Below are positions 9,660-20,352 of a stretch of 64,000 bases of DNA, one piece after another. The notes below the pieces were generated by a model, which worked only from the letters and a program-made list of their open reading frames with translations, searched no databases and had not been told where the DNA came from. Position 1 is the first letter of the stretch. Each line of letters begins with the position of its first letter. Made by a program: the position numbers and the translations under genes. This DNA comes from Aphrocallistes beatrix (Eukaryota; Porifera; Hexactinellida; Sceptrulophora; Aphrocallistidae), in NCBI GenBank assembly GCA_963281255.1, contig OY725498.1, forward strand, positions 1,550,001-1,614,000, in the 5' to 3' direction.

Positions 9660-10862
9660 CTACATACTGTAGGGCCAGAACCCCACCAGTCGGTGCTTGA
9701 TGTCATCGTACATGTCCAGCACATGCTCCGTGCCCTCACGGACCTTCCCGTCACTCGGGGAGGCCACTATTTGAGGAAAGTATGCGTTCTCTCGTCGGTA
9801 CTCGAGCACGTGTAGGCCTGTCTTGTCCGCCAGGTCCTGGTGCGTCTCCTGGGCCTCGAGCAGGTTGAAGACGCAGGGAATGGCCCTCAGAGGGTTCCGA
9901 TTCATCATCACACTCGACTCCATGTCCTTTATCCCCACCAGCTTACAGATCTCGCGGATCGTCCGCCCACACCTGAGTCCGAACCCCCGCGGTCTCCTCT
10001 CCAGCTTCACCACCGTCCTCACCTGCTGCCCGATCATGTCGTGGAAGATGGTGTGCTCGTCGCAGAGCGGAATGTGTCGCAGGCGGAGCGCGGCTCTATC
10101 CCGCGCGTGGTTCACCGCATTTCCCATGTTCGTCGAGCCGGCCAGCGCCCAGCCAGCCACGCCCTTCCCATTCCCCACCGCCACGATCACGTGGGTCCCG
10201 TGTACACGACCCCCCGTGCTCATGTGTCCTACGCTCTGCGTGAACAGGATCACGCTGCTGAACCCCTCCAACTCCTGTCCGCTCGGGAGCACCGGGGGGC
10301 CAGGGGATCGCCCTTCAATCGAGCAGCTCGTGAACCCACTTCCTCGAGGGGACCAGCCTTCCATTGAGTCCTTCTTGTCGCCAATGTAGGTCGCTTTATT
10401 CGTCATCTTCATCAGTCGGGCGGACTCGTTCTCCAGTTTTCTCCGCTGGACGAACTCCGGACTCACCTCCTTCGGCTGGAACTCCGGCATCCGGCGCATC
10501 CAATGCGGGGACAGGCTGGGGAAGGGCAGCACCTGGTTCAGACCAGGGATGACGTGCGGGTTCCTGCGGCCCAGCCCCAGAGTGTAGAAGTTCCGGCGTA
10601 TGTCCCTCACCAGCCGGTTGCACTTGGCCAGGATGACCCTCTTCCTGCCTCTGCTCCTCGAGTAGCGCTCCCCGTACGAGGCCTTGAGCAGGGAGAGCGA
10701 GCTGCGACGAGACAAAGGGTGTCTCCGCATCGTGCGGAAGGGAGGGAATGCGAACCACCTCTGCTGCTGTAGCAAGGGAACGGACCTACGTACGGCCGTG
10801 TCGAGGGTAGCTCCCACTGCGTTGAGTGTTCGCTTCAGGAGCTTTAGCATCCTAATCATCAT
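9660..10862 (-). CDS. MRPS5: Mitochondrial ribosomal protein S5 (uS5m)
   Basis: Family role: small-subunit protein of the mitochondrial ribosome. 400 residues from ATG 10860-10862, with an Arg/Lys-rich N-terminus fitting a mitochondrial presequence. The S5 domain shows THVIVAVGNGKGVAGWAL, ARDRAALRLRHIPL, DEHTIFHDMIGQQVRTVVKL, RRPRGFGLRCGRTIREICKL and GIKDMESSVM. The C-terminal S5 part has QETHQDLADKTGLHVLEYR, matching animal MRPS5. Starts only 101 bp after the WDR59 stop on the same strand, so its promoter is very compact or shared. GC-rich and intronless in this frame. Confidence 0.95.
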   Translation of the reverse strand: MMIRMLKLLKRTLNAVGATLDTAVRRSVPLLQQQRWFAFPPFRTMRRHPLSRRSSLSLLKASYGERYSRSRGRKRVILAKCNRLVRDIRRNFYTLGLGRRNPHVIPGLNQVLPFPSLSPHWMRRMPEFQPKEVSPEFVQRRKLENESARLMKMTNKATYIGDKKDSMEGWSPRGSGFTSCSIEGRSPGPPVLPSGQELEGFSSVILFTQSVGHMSTGGRVHGTHVIVAVGNGKGVAGWALAGSTNMGNAVNHARDRAALRLRHIPLCDEHTIFHDMIGQQVRTVVKLERRPRGFGLRCGRTIREICKLVGIKDMESSVMMNRNPLRAIPCVFNLLEAQETHQDLADKTGLHVLEYRRENAYFPQIVASPSDGKVREGTEHVLDMYDDIKHRLVGFWPYSM

Positions 10863-10923
10863 AGTACGACAAATAGTAATAGCCTAGCCTCGACAGTATA
10901 CTATTATACTTTTCTCGTTAAAA

Positions 10924-10929
10924 TTTAAT
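10924..10929 (-). promoter_or_regulatory. Probable poly(A) signal of WDR59
   Basis: Read on the minus strand this is ATTAAA, about 35 nt past the WDR59 stop and inside the 101-bp gap before MRPS5. It suggests WDR59 transcripts end before MRPS5 starts. Confidence 0.45.
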
Positions 10930-10963
10930 AGGATTTGTTCACCAAGAGTCGAGAATAGATACA

Positions 10964-13312
10964 TTAACTTAATTTCTCTCCGCACTTACAGCCACAGCCA
11001 GTCGGACACTCTTCGTGCGTACTGAGCCATTCTTTCAGGTGTTGCAGGTGTCCTCCGTGGTTACACAGGGGACATGCGGTCACGAGACCGCTAGCAGGAC
11101 AGTGGCATACGACACAGAGTGTCAGTCTTTTCAGGTTCGTTTTAATGCTTCCTCTACCTCTACCATCCCTCCCTCCTTCCTTCTTGATGCACTTCATTAC
11201 CTTACATTTCGAATTCAACAATTCCCATCTCGTCAGTACTTCCGAATAGATCGTTTTATAATGATCGATTTGAGCCATCAGGTTGTCTGCGATTTGTAAT
11301 CTCAATTTCTTCTCCACTCTCTGGTTGTGGTTGTATATGAAGCAGGAGAGATGTGCGACTGCCTGTACGTCTCTTGTCCGCAGGTAGCACTCCAGAGCTC
11401 TGGAGACAACTTCGTTAGCCATGAACTGGAAATGCATTGAGTAGTGCTCTGGCTTGATAGTAACAAGGTGGAGTAACAGGTGCCACACCTGTACTAAGTC
11501 AGATCGAGTATGCGTAGCAGATAGCATTCTGTTGTGATAGCAAGCGATGCCAGGATCGCAGTCGTAGAAAATACTGTCTCTTGCCAGGTTATAGTCCAAA
11601 CGCGAGAGAGAGGACAAGTCGCAGATTTTCACCACAGACTCCTGCGAGTAGTGACTGCCTTTCCTGGTGCGAGGGGACTTCCCCCATGTGTCCCGTGGGG
11701 TGAGTCGCTGTGTGAAATCAGTCAGGGTACGCGGCGCCTTCACCACAGACTTGACCAGCCCGAATATGACCAGCGAGTTATTGGCGCCGAATTTCGCCCC
11801 CATGAGTGGCGGGGATATCTTGGTGTGTGTGTACAACTCGTTCAAGTCCTGGTACAGACCCTCGTTGCTGCTCTCCAGTGAGAGCTTCTGGAATGAGGAG
11901 TAGAGCGTGTCCACACAGTACCTGAGACAGAATCTGTTGTGCGAGACGTAGTGGGCGGCAGTGGATGTGAGGGTTTGTATCAGCTCCGACTTGACGGACA
12001 CCTCCACCAGGCCGAGGGAGGTGTATATCTCGAAGTTGGGCTCGCAGGCCCGGGGGTAGAGCGGGGGGAGACAGATCCTGCACTGGACTACGTTCTTCCC
12101 GTCACTGCTCCTCAGCTTCACCGAGTAGTGCCGGTCCCCCACCTGCTGGAACTCCATCCTCTCGTTCTGACTCACATACTTCTTGATGAAGTCCACCTCC
12201 TCCTGGAGAGAGGTGGGCTCGTAACCCTCGGAATCGCGGAATATGTCACCGCGGTCCCCACCGCCCACCGCCTGTCGCTTCTTCCCCAGCGCTTTCCCCT
12301 CTGGATTCTCAATATTCGAGAAAGACCTGGGGTCCACATCATAGAGACGCATCTCCTTGGACTTGGAGATGGTGCAGAGCCGGTACCCCTCTCCCTCCTG
12401 TGCCCACTCCATTCCCACCACCTGCTCGTTGCTGCTGCCCACGAAGCCCGCATTCTCCACCTGACACTTGCCCGCACTCGGGTCCCCCCGCAGCCTCCAC
12501 ACGGCGATGCTGGGGCTCTTCTGGGTCATGATGGTGGAGCAGGAGACCAGTCCTCTCCCGCAGGGGGTGAACTTCACACGGGACACTCCGTTCTGCTTGT
12601 TGCATTTCTCGGCCAGCGGGAGCGGTTCGTTCTGAGCTTCGTAGTTCCACACTCGGATAAACCCGTCCTTACTCGCGGTGCTCAGCACCTGGGGGGCCTT
12701 GGGGTGCCAGTCAAGGTCCAGGACCTTCGCCGGAAGGTCGAGGAAGGTGAGGTACCTGTTCACGGAGCGTATATCCCAGATGGTGACGATGTCTTCGTGT
12801 GCGAGTGCCAGCGTCTCTTCCCTCTCCTTGCTGAAGCGGATGCTGGAGGCGCCGGCTAGCGTTTTGATGCGAACGCTGGGCTGCGTGTTGTCCCTGATGT
12901 CCCAGATCAGGACCGAGGAGTCGTAGGAACAGGAGCCGAGGAGGGTGGGGTTCACTGACCAGTTGATGTCTCGGATTGCTAGCAGGTGTCCCTGTGTGAG
13001 ACTCAGCGGCTGTGGCACACTCCGCTCGAAATTCCACAGCTCCAATTTCTGGTTAGCTCCCACTGCTAACAGCTCCTCTGTGTCCAGGTGTCGCCCCCAC
13101 TGGATGGGACAGCCGTGCGCTTTCTTGTCATGCGTTGAGGGGAGTTGGAGGTCGATCTGTTGTCTCTGGGAGGTGTTGCTTGAGTTCAGACCTAAGCTGT
13201 GAATCATGTACTTGTTGCTGCTGCTGATCAGTCCCACTGAGGCGTAGTCGCCCACTGAGTTGACTGACAGGCTTAGGAGCTCCGTCTCCTTTACAAATTT
13301 CCACACTAGCAT
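10964..13312 (-). CDS. WDR59: WDR59, GATOR2 complex subunit
   Basis: Family role: GATOR2 on the lysosome relieves GATOR1 inhibition of mTORC1 in response to amino acids. Single coding exon, 782 residues (vertebrate WDR59 about 970). WD40 repeats fill residues ~1-340 (DINWSVNPTLLGSCSYDSSV, VLIWDIRDNTQPSV, VLDLDWHPKAPQVLSTASKD, FIRVWNYEA). An RWD domain follows (~355-470: LQEEVDFIKKYV, YSVKLRSSDGKNVVQCRICLPP, YPRACEPNF). Then comes a helical region with DLVQVWHLLLHLV and RTRDVQAVAHLSCF. The C-terminus is the paired zinc-finger end CVVCHCPASG, CPLCNHGGHLQHLKEW, CPTGCGCKCG, diagnostic of WDR59. The human-type low-complexity inserts are missing, which explains the shorter length. Confidence 0.96.
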   Translation of the reverse strand: MLVWKFVKETELLSLSVNSVGDYASVGLISSSNKYMIHSLGLNSSNTSQRQQIDLQLPSTHDKKAHGCPIQWGRHLDTEELLAVGANQKLELWNFERSVPQPLSLTQGHLLAIRDINWSVNPTLLGSCSYDSSVLIWDIRDNTQPSVRIKTLAGASSIRFSKEREETLALAHEDIVTIWDIRSVNRYLTFLDLPAKVLDLDWHPKAPQVLSTASKDGFIRVWNYEAQNEPLPLAEKCNKQNGVSRVKFTPCGRGLVSCSTIMTQKSPSIAVWRLRGDPSAGKCQVENAGFVGSSNEQVVGMEWAQEGEGYRLCTISKSKEMRLYDVDPRSFSNIENPEGKALGKKRQAVGGGDRGDIFRDSEGYEPTSLQEEVDFIKKYVSQNERMEFQQVGDRHYSVKLRSSDGKNVVQCRICLPPLYPRACEPNFEIYTSLGLVEVSVKSELIQTLTSTAAHYVSHNRFCLRYCVDTLYSSFQKLSLESSNEGLYQDLNELYTHTKISPPLMGAKFGANNSLVIFGLVKSVVKAPRTLTDFTQRLTPRDTWGKSPRTRKGSHYSQESVVKICDLSSLSRLDYNLARDSIFYDCDPGIACYHNRMLSATHTRSDLVQVWHLLLHLVTIKPEHYSMHFQFMANEVVSRALECYLRTRDVQAVAHLSCFIYNHNQRVEKKLRLQIADNLMAQIDHYKTIYSEVLTRWELLNSKCKVMKCIKKEGGRDGRGRGSIKTNLKRLTLCVVCHCPASGLVTACPLCNHGGHLQHLKEWLSTHEECPTGCGCKCGEKLS

Positions 13313-13591
13313 CGTTTGAAGCTGACAAGTACTAGCTAGTGCGTGGATGTATGTGACAATTATAGTATATTAATTTTACGTACAAGGGTTGCAGTATATT
13401 AATTAAATATTTAGTTTTGAAGTACAGAGTTTGTTGATTGTTGAGTGACTAAAGAGTTTTGGTCTGCTCACAGCTCAAGTATTTGGTGACTTGATTATAA
13501 AAAGTAATGGAATAACTCAACTCAGGAAATAATAGTATACACTCAAGTAGAAATAAAATCAAATTAAATTCAGGACAGAATTCTTAGAATG

Positions 13592-14179
13592 CTAACTCTC
13601 TTGCTTTTGAGAAGATTTTAAAGAATCGATGACAACTGCCACAATTGTGTCCACAGTGGCTAGGCCCCCGAGTCCCACATCCCCGCACGCCAGTCTCTTC
13701 TCCACACAGGGAACAATGGAGTAGTTCCAGCTGGTAATCTCGCTGATGTGTTTGTTGGTAACAGGATGCTGCCACATGAACGTGTTCATTGCGGGACACA
13801 CGATTATCGGCTTAGTGAAGTCCCAAGCGCGTGCCACACACGTGACCAGGTTATCACACGCGCCAGAGGCCAATTTAGACAGCGTGTTAGCATCAAGTGG
13901 TGCAATCAACATAACATCTGCCCATTTCCGTAGTTCGATGTGCAGTACAGGGTCTCCTATCTTAGACCATTGCTTCCATTCGTCTTGGTCTCTCAGGATG
14001 GGGACAGTAACTGATGCGGGATCGAAGAAATGGAGGGAATGTTCTGTCGGTACAAGTCGTATGTTACATTCTTTGTGAGGGAAAACTAAATGCAACTGTT
14101 CTTGGAGTTTTTTTAATAGTTCTGGAATCTTGATGGCTGCCACACTGGCTGTAGCTCCCAGGAGTACATTTATTGACAT
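13592..14179 (-). CDS. PPCDC: Phosphopantothenoylcysteine decarboxylase
   Basis: Coenzyme A synthesis: FMN-dependent decarboxylation of 4'-phosphopantothenoylcysteine to 4'-phosphopantetheine in the cytosol. 195 residues from ATG 14177-14179, the normal size for a monofunctional eukaryotic PPCDC. Visible motifs: N-terminal LLGATASVAAIK (flavin-binding start), catalytic His80 in DPVLHIELRKWADV, MLIAPLDANTLSKLASGACD, the signature PAMNTFMW (residues 129-136), and the substrate-flap Cys in RLACGDVGLGG (Cys165). All key residues are present. 279 bp upstream of WDR59 on the same strand. Confidence 0.95.
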   Translation of the reverse strand: MSINVLLGATASVAAIKIPELLKKLQEQLHLVFPHKECNIRLVPTEHSLHFFDPASVTVPILRDQDEWKQWSKIGDPVLHIELRKWADVMLIAPLDANTLSKLASGACDNLVTCVARAWDFTKPIIVCPAMNTFMWQHPVTNKHISEITSWNYSIVPCVEKRLACGDVGLGGLATVDTIVAVVIDSLKSSQKQES

Positions 14180-14972
14180 TCTGCTTTGTCAGATGATACG
14201 TCTGCTAATTATAATACAATTGGACACCCAATCAATTTTATTAATTAAAGTATGTAGGTGATCTAAAAATAAAACCTACCCCCGTATTTATTAAAATGTT
14301 CAAGTGTACTACAGTGAATAGTATATAGGTAAGCTTGATCATATCATTCTATACGTTATAATAAGGTAGTGGTTTTCAACCTTTTTTGGTCGTGCCCACT
14401 GACCCCTCCCAGTAAACCGTAATACAAAATTTCTGACCCCGTGAAATGTTCTGTGGATCACTAAGGAGTCAATGAACCCCAGGTTGGTAACTACTCAAAA
14501 ATGTTATTCATCACACATTTTTCTGAAAAACTGGTTAGAGAATTTAAAAAACCCTCACAGATGGGATGGGAGGGTACTTCCAATTTATTGTGAGAATACA
14601 CATGTGAAAGGTTATGTTATTGAGTCACCGTACCCCCAATTTTACATTGCAAATCTCCATCATCACAAAAAATTCAAGTCATTATCTTTTAAACTGGCTA
14701 AGGGGTGGATACGGCCGTCCGGACATCAACATTCATTTTAGAACTGTGCACCTATATTATTATATAGGATTATAGAGCCATTATAATAGTATCGGAGCAC
14801 ACTAAAAATTGCAGGAATATACGCCCTGAATTTTGTTATTACAAACAAATTGTAAGAGAAGTAAATATCCATGGATTGCGACCTATTGGACATAGAGAAA
14901 TGTGAAATCTAAGGATTTTACTTATAAAATCCAAGGAAATTTTCGAAGGGGTGGCAAGTAGTATGTACGACA
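14180..14972. other. Intergenic, with a hAT-type terminal fragment near 14366
   Basis: AT-rich spacer. From about 14366 the text reads gtagtggttttcaacc followed by a T run, which matches the conserved end of hAT-Charlie-like elements. The 89-codon frame at 14472-14741 follows directly and resembles no protein I know, so I treat it as transposon-derived. Confidence 0.4.
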
Positions 14973-15343
14973 GGGCATGTCTAATTTCCGGGATAGGGCG
15001 GGTGAAGATGTCTAATTTCCCGGACGGGACCAAAATACCTAACTATACTGTCGAGTCGATTCAGTGTAATTGTGACACCGATTAATCGCGACAACCTCCA
15101 AGTAACTGCTACTGCAGGGTTGGATATAGCCCAATATATCAGGGGGGTTAAAGAGGTCTAAAATATTTTCAGGGGGAGGGGGGGCTAACCCCCCCTGAGG
15201 GAGTGGCAAAATGCAATCCTGAGTCCTGACCCGTCCCAGAAAAATAGGTATCTTAACCCGTCCCTTCCCGGAAAATAGGTATCTTGTTTGTCCCGTCCAC
15301 GAGATTAGGCATCTTTAACCTGTCCCGGAAATTAGGCATGCCC
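14973..15343. mobile_element. hAT-like MITE, older copy of the 44-kb element
   Basis: Ends are inverted: gggcatgtctaatttccggg at the left and its complement (cccggaaattaggcatgccc) at the right. Flanking octamers tgtacgac (14964-14971) and tgtaccac (15344-15351) match at 7 of 8 positions, in line with an 8-bp target-site duplication. The middle holds GC-rich material and several copies of a 'cccg..aaattaggyatct' unit. No transposase. Confidence 0.6.
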
Positions 15344-16192
15344 TGTACCACATCATTGTAGCTACACATCACATCATGACATGACACTTCGATTATGATA
15401 ATTTAGCTTTATTTTTAGCATCTATTTAAACGTACATGTTCTACTTTGTGAATGTATTTATTTGTTTATTTTTTAGGTTAGCATCTTCAGCATTAGTTAT
15501 GACGTACATGCAGAGTCCACACCCCATGACGTGGTCATAGAGACTGAGAAACAAGATACTTATTAGTTGTAGAAATTAATATTAAATCTCCAATTAATAG
15601 CTTACTAGAGCATTTGATATAAAAAATATGCTAGCTGGGTATTCAAGTTTGCCACAACACATAGTATAACCGCCAAACTAAAAATATTTGGTTACAATTG
15701 TTGCTATAATACAGTTTTTCGCGTTTGGTCATACGTATGAAAATATAAAAGTCCTAGTCATTTATGATGAGTGAATATTTCTTACCGACATGGAGTGATA
15801 ATGTAGAGCATGTTGTTATATCTCCATGTCCGTTTATTTTAATTAATTGCAACTTGAGCAATAATTTATTAATATTGTTCAGTAATAAACATATTACTTA
15901 GGGCATTCTAAAAGTTCTAATCACATATCTGATCTCAAAAGATAGTGAAAATATGATATTTTCAGCTTGTCCATTGTATCCCTTAGGCAAAACCGATGTA
16001 CAAAAATCGGATGTAGGAACCACAATAATTATCCTATCAAACATACTAATAGGCAAATTGGAAGCTGATCCCCTAAGGAATATAATGGAGGAATATTTGC
16101 ACTATCTTTTGAGATAATTATGGAGTAAATTATGGAAACTAAAGTAAAACACTTTATACATATTCGTATCCTCAAATCATATGTAACTGCTC
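15344..16192. other. AT-rich intergenic region
   Basis: About 850 bp with no gene or clear repeat that I can support. Confidence 0.4.
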
Positions 16193-16293
16193 AAAGGGAG
16201 GTTACAGTCAGGTTGAGACTACACATGGAACTGATTTGAGTATCTAGTTCATTTGTATTTTGGTAGCTTTTGGAAGAAAATAATAGAAGTGAT
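16193..16293 (+). promoter_or_regulatory. Conserved block upstream of the coiled-coil/NHL genes
   Basis: The stretch containing ttacagtcaggttgagact and ttttggtagctttt is repeated before the truncated copy at 20293-20352. In reverse complement it also stands before the intact copy (59988-60080). The copy at 61.6-62.8 kb keeps only the last few bases (agctacc side). Conservation outside coding sequence suggests a promoter/5'UTR, or simply the extent of the duplicated unit. Confidence 0.45.
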
Positions 16294-17516
16294 ATGGCTA
16301 AACGTCTTACTCCACCAATCCCTACATCAGAGAGTGACCCTTTCTCTGATTTAGAACTACAGATTACTCTGAAATTCAACCAACTGATTGAAGCTGTGAT
16401 GAGAAGGAGAGAACAGTTGTTAACAGAGTTAAGAGCGTTAAGAAAGCAGTACACAGATAAGAATCTAGACATTGTACACGAGATTGAGGAGTTAGAAACG
16501 TCAAAGAATGAACTAACTCAACATTGTAGTGAGATGAGAGCAAATGTAGCGAAACTGGAAATTGAAAAGACGATTCTAAAATTGCAACAACAAATTGATG
16601 ATCTGAAAATGAAAATTCCATCATCATTATCTGTAGAGGTAGAGTTGAGTTGTGATACTCAGAAGTTAGAACAAACCATTTCTGATTTCGGGAAGATCTG
16701 TGTTAATAAGAGCGAAAAAAGAGAAGAGAAAGTTCTACAAAGTGATTACTCTCTTATCAAGTCTCCTCTCTTCAAAGTTACAAACGAGCTGAAATATCCT
16801 CGTGGGTTATACATTGATGATTTAACCAATCTCGTCTATATCACAGACACAAGTGATAAGAGAATCAAGGTGTGGACGTTGGATGGAGACTATGTGAGTG
16901 AATTCGGTGAAGAGGTCTTGAAATGTCCTGAAAGAATTACTTTGACAAACAAGGCTTTGTTTGTAACTGATGGTACTCAGAATTGTGTATTCAAATTCCA
17001 ACTCTCCAACTTGTCATTACTAGCTCGTTCTGATTTCGAAATGGTATACGCTTGTGCTAGCCTATTTGTTCTTGTACAGATGAGGTGTTTGCTGTTAACA
17101 ATAAAAATATTATTCTCGTACTCAACACTGATCTCAAAATCTTGAAGAGGTTTTTAGTATCCATTAATAGATGCTATGACATTAGAATGAACGATTCAAT
17201 GTTATACGCATTGGAAATCAGCGATAATGTAATAAAACAGTTTGAATCTAAAACAGGTAATCTGGTAAGGACAGTACTAACTAATAGAGATGGAGTTCGT
17301 TTCAATAACGCATGCCACTTCTGTTTGGATCAAAATGGGAACTTTTTAATTACCAACTGGAGTACGGATCAAGTCAAGATAATAACAGAAGATGGAACTC
17401 TGTTACTTCTGATTGACACTTCCAACTGGGGACTGAATAAGCCTAGAGGTATTGAAGCTAGCAATTCTAACAAGATTGTGTTACTTTTCGGATGTGGAGT
17501 CTTTTGTCAGATTTGA
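16294..17516 (+). pseudogene. Coiled-coil/NHL-propeller gene, copy A (frameshifted)
   Basis: First ATG 16294 gives MAKRLTPPIPTSESDPF. A long coiled coil follows (residues ~20-125, many Glu/Lys/Leu heptads such as LEIEKTILKLQQQIDDLKMK), then propeller strands (GLYIDDLTNLVYITDTSDK, RIKVWTLDGDYVSEFG, ALFVTDGTQNCVFKFQLS). The layout resembles the C-terminal half of TRIM-NHL proteins without RING or B-boxes. Against the intact copy at 58.8-60.0 kb, five extra bases at 17058-17064 (TA-gcc-TA in place of TA) break the frame. The second half continues in another frame at 17085-17516 to FGCGVFCQI and stop. Likely a recent pseudogene, unless the indel is an assembly error. Confidence 0.8.
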
Positions 17517-18156
17517 CTTGTGAAGAGGGTAGTGGTATAATTATATGTGTGAACTTTCTGTGCTATTTGTGTTTTTGTGGGATTTTAGATATTACATTTC
17601 TTCTATATGAATTGACATATTTGTATACGATTGTGCTTCCCTGTTTAGAGAGCTGCTACAACAACGCTATTTTGTCCAATTAGATTGTTTGATGTTCAAA
17701 ACGTCCAACCTCGCATCACATATGATGGACACATCTGCCATACTTGCCATAGTTGCTAACAATCCCTGGATTATCCCAGGATCTTGAGTCAATGTATGTG
17801 CTCTTTTTAAGTTAATAAGGATGTGAAATATTTTTAATTTAGTGTTTCAAAAAATTCAAGTTTGAATTTTTAGATACTTACCCTTCAAATAGTTTACTTT
17901 GATCACCAAATGTTCACCATAAAAATTTCAAGCAATTTGGAGATGATTTAGTGGTAGGGTTGCCAGGCGTCCGGTTTGGATTCTCTAATGTCCGGTTTTG
18001 AGATACTCCAAGTTTGGGAAATATTCAATTATCAGTGCTTCATATTTATTATTTCACATTTTCTTTTATGAGTTCATTTTGGGTTACCCCTGCCTTGATT
18101 CATTTTATTATAAACTCCAGAAGTAATTATCTAACTTCTTCCTATTTAATACTAGA
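17517..18156. other. 3' flank of copy A plus AT-rich spacer
   Basis: The first ~160 bp (to about 17675) are repeated at 20817-20948 beside the truncated copy B, so the duplicated unit reaches past the stop codon. From ~17955 a 'ccaggcgtccggttt' string resembles transposon sequence. No gene seen. Confidence 0.45.
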
Positions 18157-19152
18157 CAAGCGCGCTTCGCTTACTTGCGCTGCACGGCTTGCGGACACTG
18201 TGTCCGCAGAGTTACCTAGTGGGCGCTTGGGGATATTAGAATAACAATACTAATAAGAATAACAGTACTAATAGAATAACAATACTAATAGAATAACAAT
18301 ACTAATAATTTAACAATCAAATAATAGACTAAAAATAGCTATATTCAATTATTTATATGAAATAGAATCGTGTGAATGGCATTATAAAAGTCTAATAATT
18401 GATTGGTTCTCACATGAACCAATGAATTTCAATCACAAATAGTCCTTTTGATTGTAGCATAAGTGAGGGCGTTACAATTGATGGAACTTTCGTCCCCGGA
18501 ATTTTTGTCTCATTAGAGACTAAAATAAACGGGCACTAATATGTAAGGAACGGAAAATGAGGAATTTTGATTGAGAAATCAGTAGGTGCGAAAGGGACAT
18601 TTCATTTCAGGGGACGACAGTTCCGCCATTCTTGATCAACAAAGGTTTGTAAGTCATCTGGAGTTTGCAACTCTATTCACAATGGTTTTCGCTATGATTT
18701 ATTTTAGTAGTATGATTTTAGTAATATAAATGAATTGAAAGTATTATAATGAGAGTGAAGAATATAATCATGGAAAAAAATAAATGATAGATTAGATTAG
18801 ATTAGAACAGACAATTAGATGAATATTGGTATCCGATCTGCAATTGTAGAACGGATATAGGGCATACATTCCCAACTTAGTTGATCAATTGCAAACCTAC
18901 ATTTTCGATCAATTGCAAGTGTCTCGCATGAGTCACTACTGTTTGATCCCAATGTATTTGCATTATAGAATAATCGAAGTTAATTGGTCAGCACATTGTG
19001 TCACTTATCTCAGCGAGGTGTAAACATTTCGCTTCGATCTTCGAACTTCCTTCTAGTTTCATTATTAATTACCTGTGTGCCAAATTTCACATTTCTAGCA
19101 CCTCCCAGTTCCTCAATCAATTTGCACAAACTTTGCGTTTTAATATATAAGA
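18157..19152 (-). mobile_element. Non-autonomous Helitron-like element (family 1)
   Basis: On the minus strand it begins TCTTATATATTAAAAC, preceded by A, and ends with the hairpin CAAGCG-aagCG-CGCTTG, followed by T, fitting insertion between A and T. The sub-terminal palindrome tgcggacact/gtgtccgca is also present. An 'aataacaatactaatag' short tandem repeat lies at ~18239-18305. About 996 bp, with no coding capacity. Confidence 0.7.
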
Positions 19153-19263
19153 TCATAAATCTTATTTTATCTATTATGTTAAACTCAGGGAAATGCTGAA
19201 AATCCAGGGATTTGGGTTTTCAGGTTGGCAAATATGATCTGATACTATGGGCAGGCTTTACCA

Positions 19264-19656
19264 TCCTTACTATTAAAACTCGATGATTGTATATATATAT
19301 ATATATATATATCTGTAACGAATTGATTGAAGAAACTGCCGGGCGCAGAAGGCTGATTTTTGGCATGTGGGAGTCTTTTGGCTATGACATTTTTAAAACA
19401 CAGTTATTCGGGCATAACTCCGCCATTATAGGAGATAGAAGGCTGAAATTTTAATAGAATCTGTATACTAACATACCTCACATATGATGCGACTTTCATC
19501 AAAAAATGATGACGCATCACTTTGTTATGACGTCATCATTACGCATCATAAATTTTAAAATTGATAAATTTGGTGATTTTTCGAGTGAAATCGGTTTTAA
19601 CACTAAGATGGACATATTTAGAGATGTTATCTCCCCTATAGGCGAAGCGCGCTTGT
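19264..19656 (+). mobile_element. Non-autonomous Helitron-like element (family 2, short)
   Basis: Begins TCCTTACTATTAAAACT, preceded by A, contains a (TA)n run and cgaattgattgaag, and ends gcgaagcgcgcttg followed by T. Nearly the same sequence recurs at 57919-58476. This copy lacks the GC-rich sub-terminal palindrome. Confidence 0.65.
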
Positions 19657-20292
19657 ATTAAATAAAATTTGACTTATTTTTGACATTTTATTATCTCATG
19701 ATTGAAAATAAGTTCTGCTTGGCATTCATTACAGATGGTCCTTACTGTGTAAGGATCATCTGTAACAGTAAGAAAAGTCATTCGCTCGCTGACACCCAGA
19801 AAATGTCCCTAGTTCGAGCGGACCATTCAATTAGCCTAGCCCCAGTGAGGGGATACGCACGCATCCAACGTACCCCCAGTCTACGAGTCCGTATTAGTCA
19901 TTGCATTCATTTATTGATGTGATAAGTGTTTTTTGAGTTTATTTGAGTTATTAAACAGCTAGGGCGGATATCGTTGAAACCTGTACACACCACACAGTAT
20001 ACCGCATACAAAGTTCAAGGGAAATTAAGTTTAAGACTAGGTTTAAGCAAAACTAAGTTCTGAGTTGAGTAAAACTAATTCAGGACTTAGTTTAAGTTAA
20101 TTAAGTTTAGTGAAAAGAGCCCCCAGATCTGGAGGAGGAGTTTGTAAACAGTTTCACTTCTTCAGTCAAGCATTGTAAATTTGAAATTATGCATATACAA
20201 TATTATGCATTATTACTTTACAATCGATTGAAAATAAACTAAAAAAAAAGGAAAACGATTTATAAATTCTCAATTCATTAGTTTCTGCTAAA
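19657..20292. other. Intergenic region before NHL copy B
   Basis: AT-rich spacer with no supported gene. A reading frame at 19680-19922 has no recognisable domain. Confidence 0.4.
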
Positions 20293-20352
20293 AGGGAGGG
20301 GTTACAGTCAGGTTGAGACTGAACTCATTTGTATTTTGGTAGCTTTTGTGAT

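Noticed and set aside
9823..10389. 188-codon plus-strand frame opposite MRPS5
   Set aside because: Antisense shadow; no domain, while the minus strand encodes the S5 fold.
11939..12859. 306-codon plus-strand frame opposite WDR59
   Set aside because: Antisense shadow; the minus strand encodes recognised WD40 and RWD text over the same span.
14472..14741. 89-codon ATG frame
   Set aside because: Directly follows a hAT-type end, no domain, composition like the surrounding non-coding DNA.
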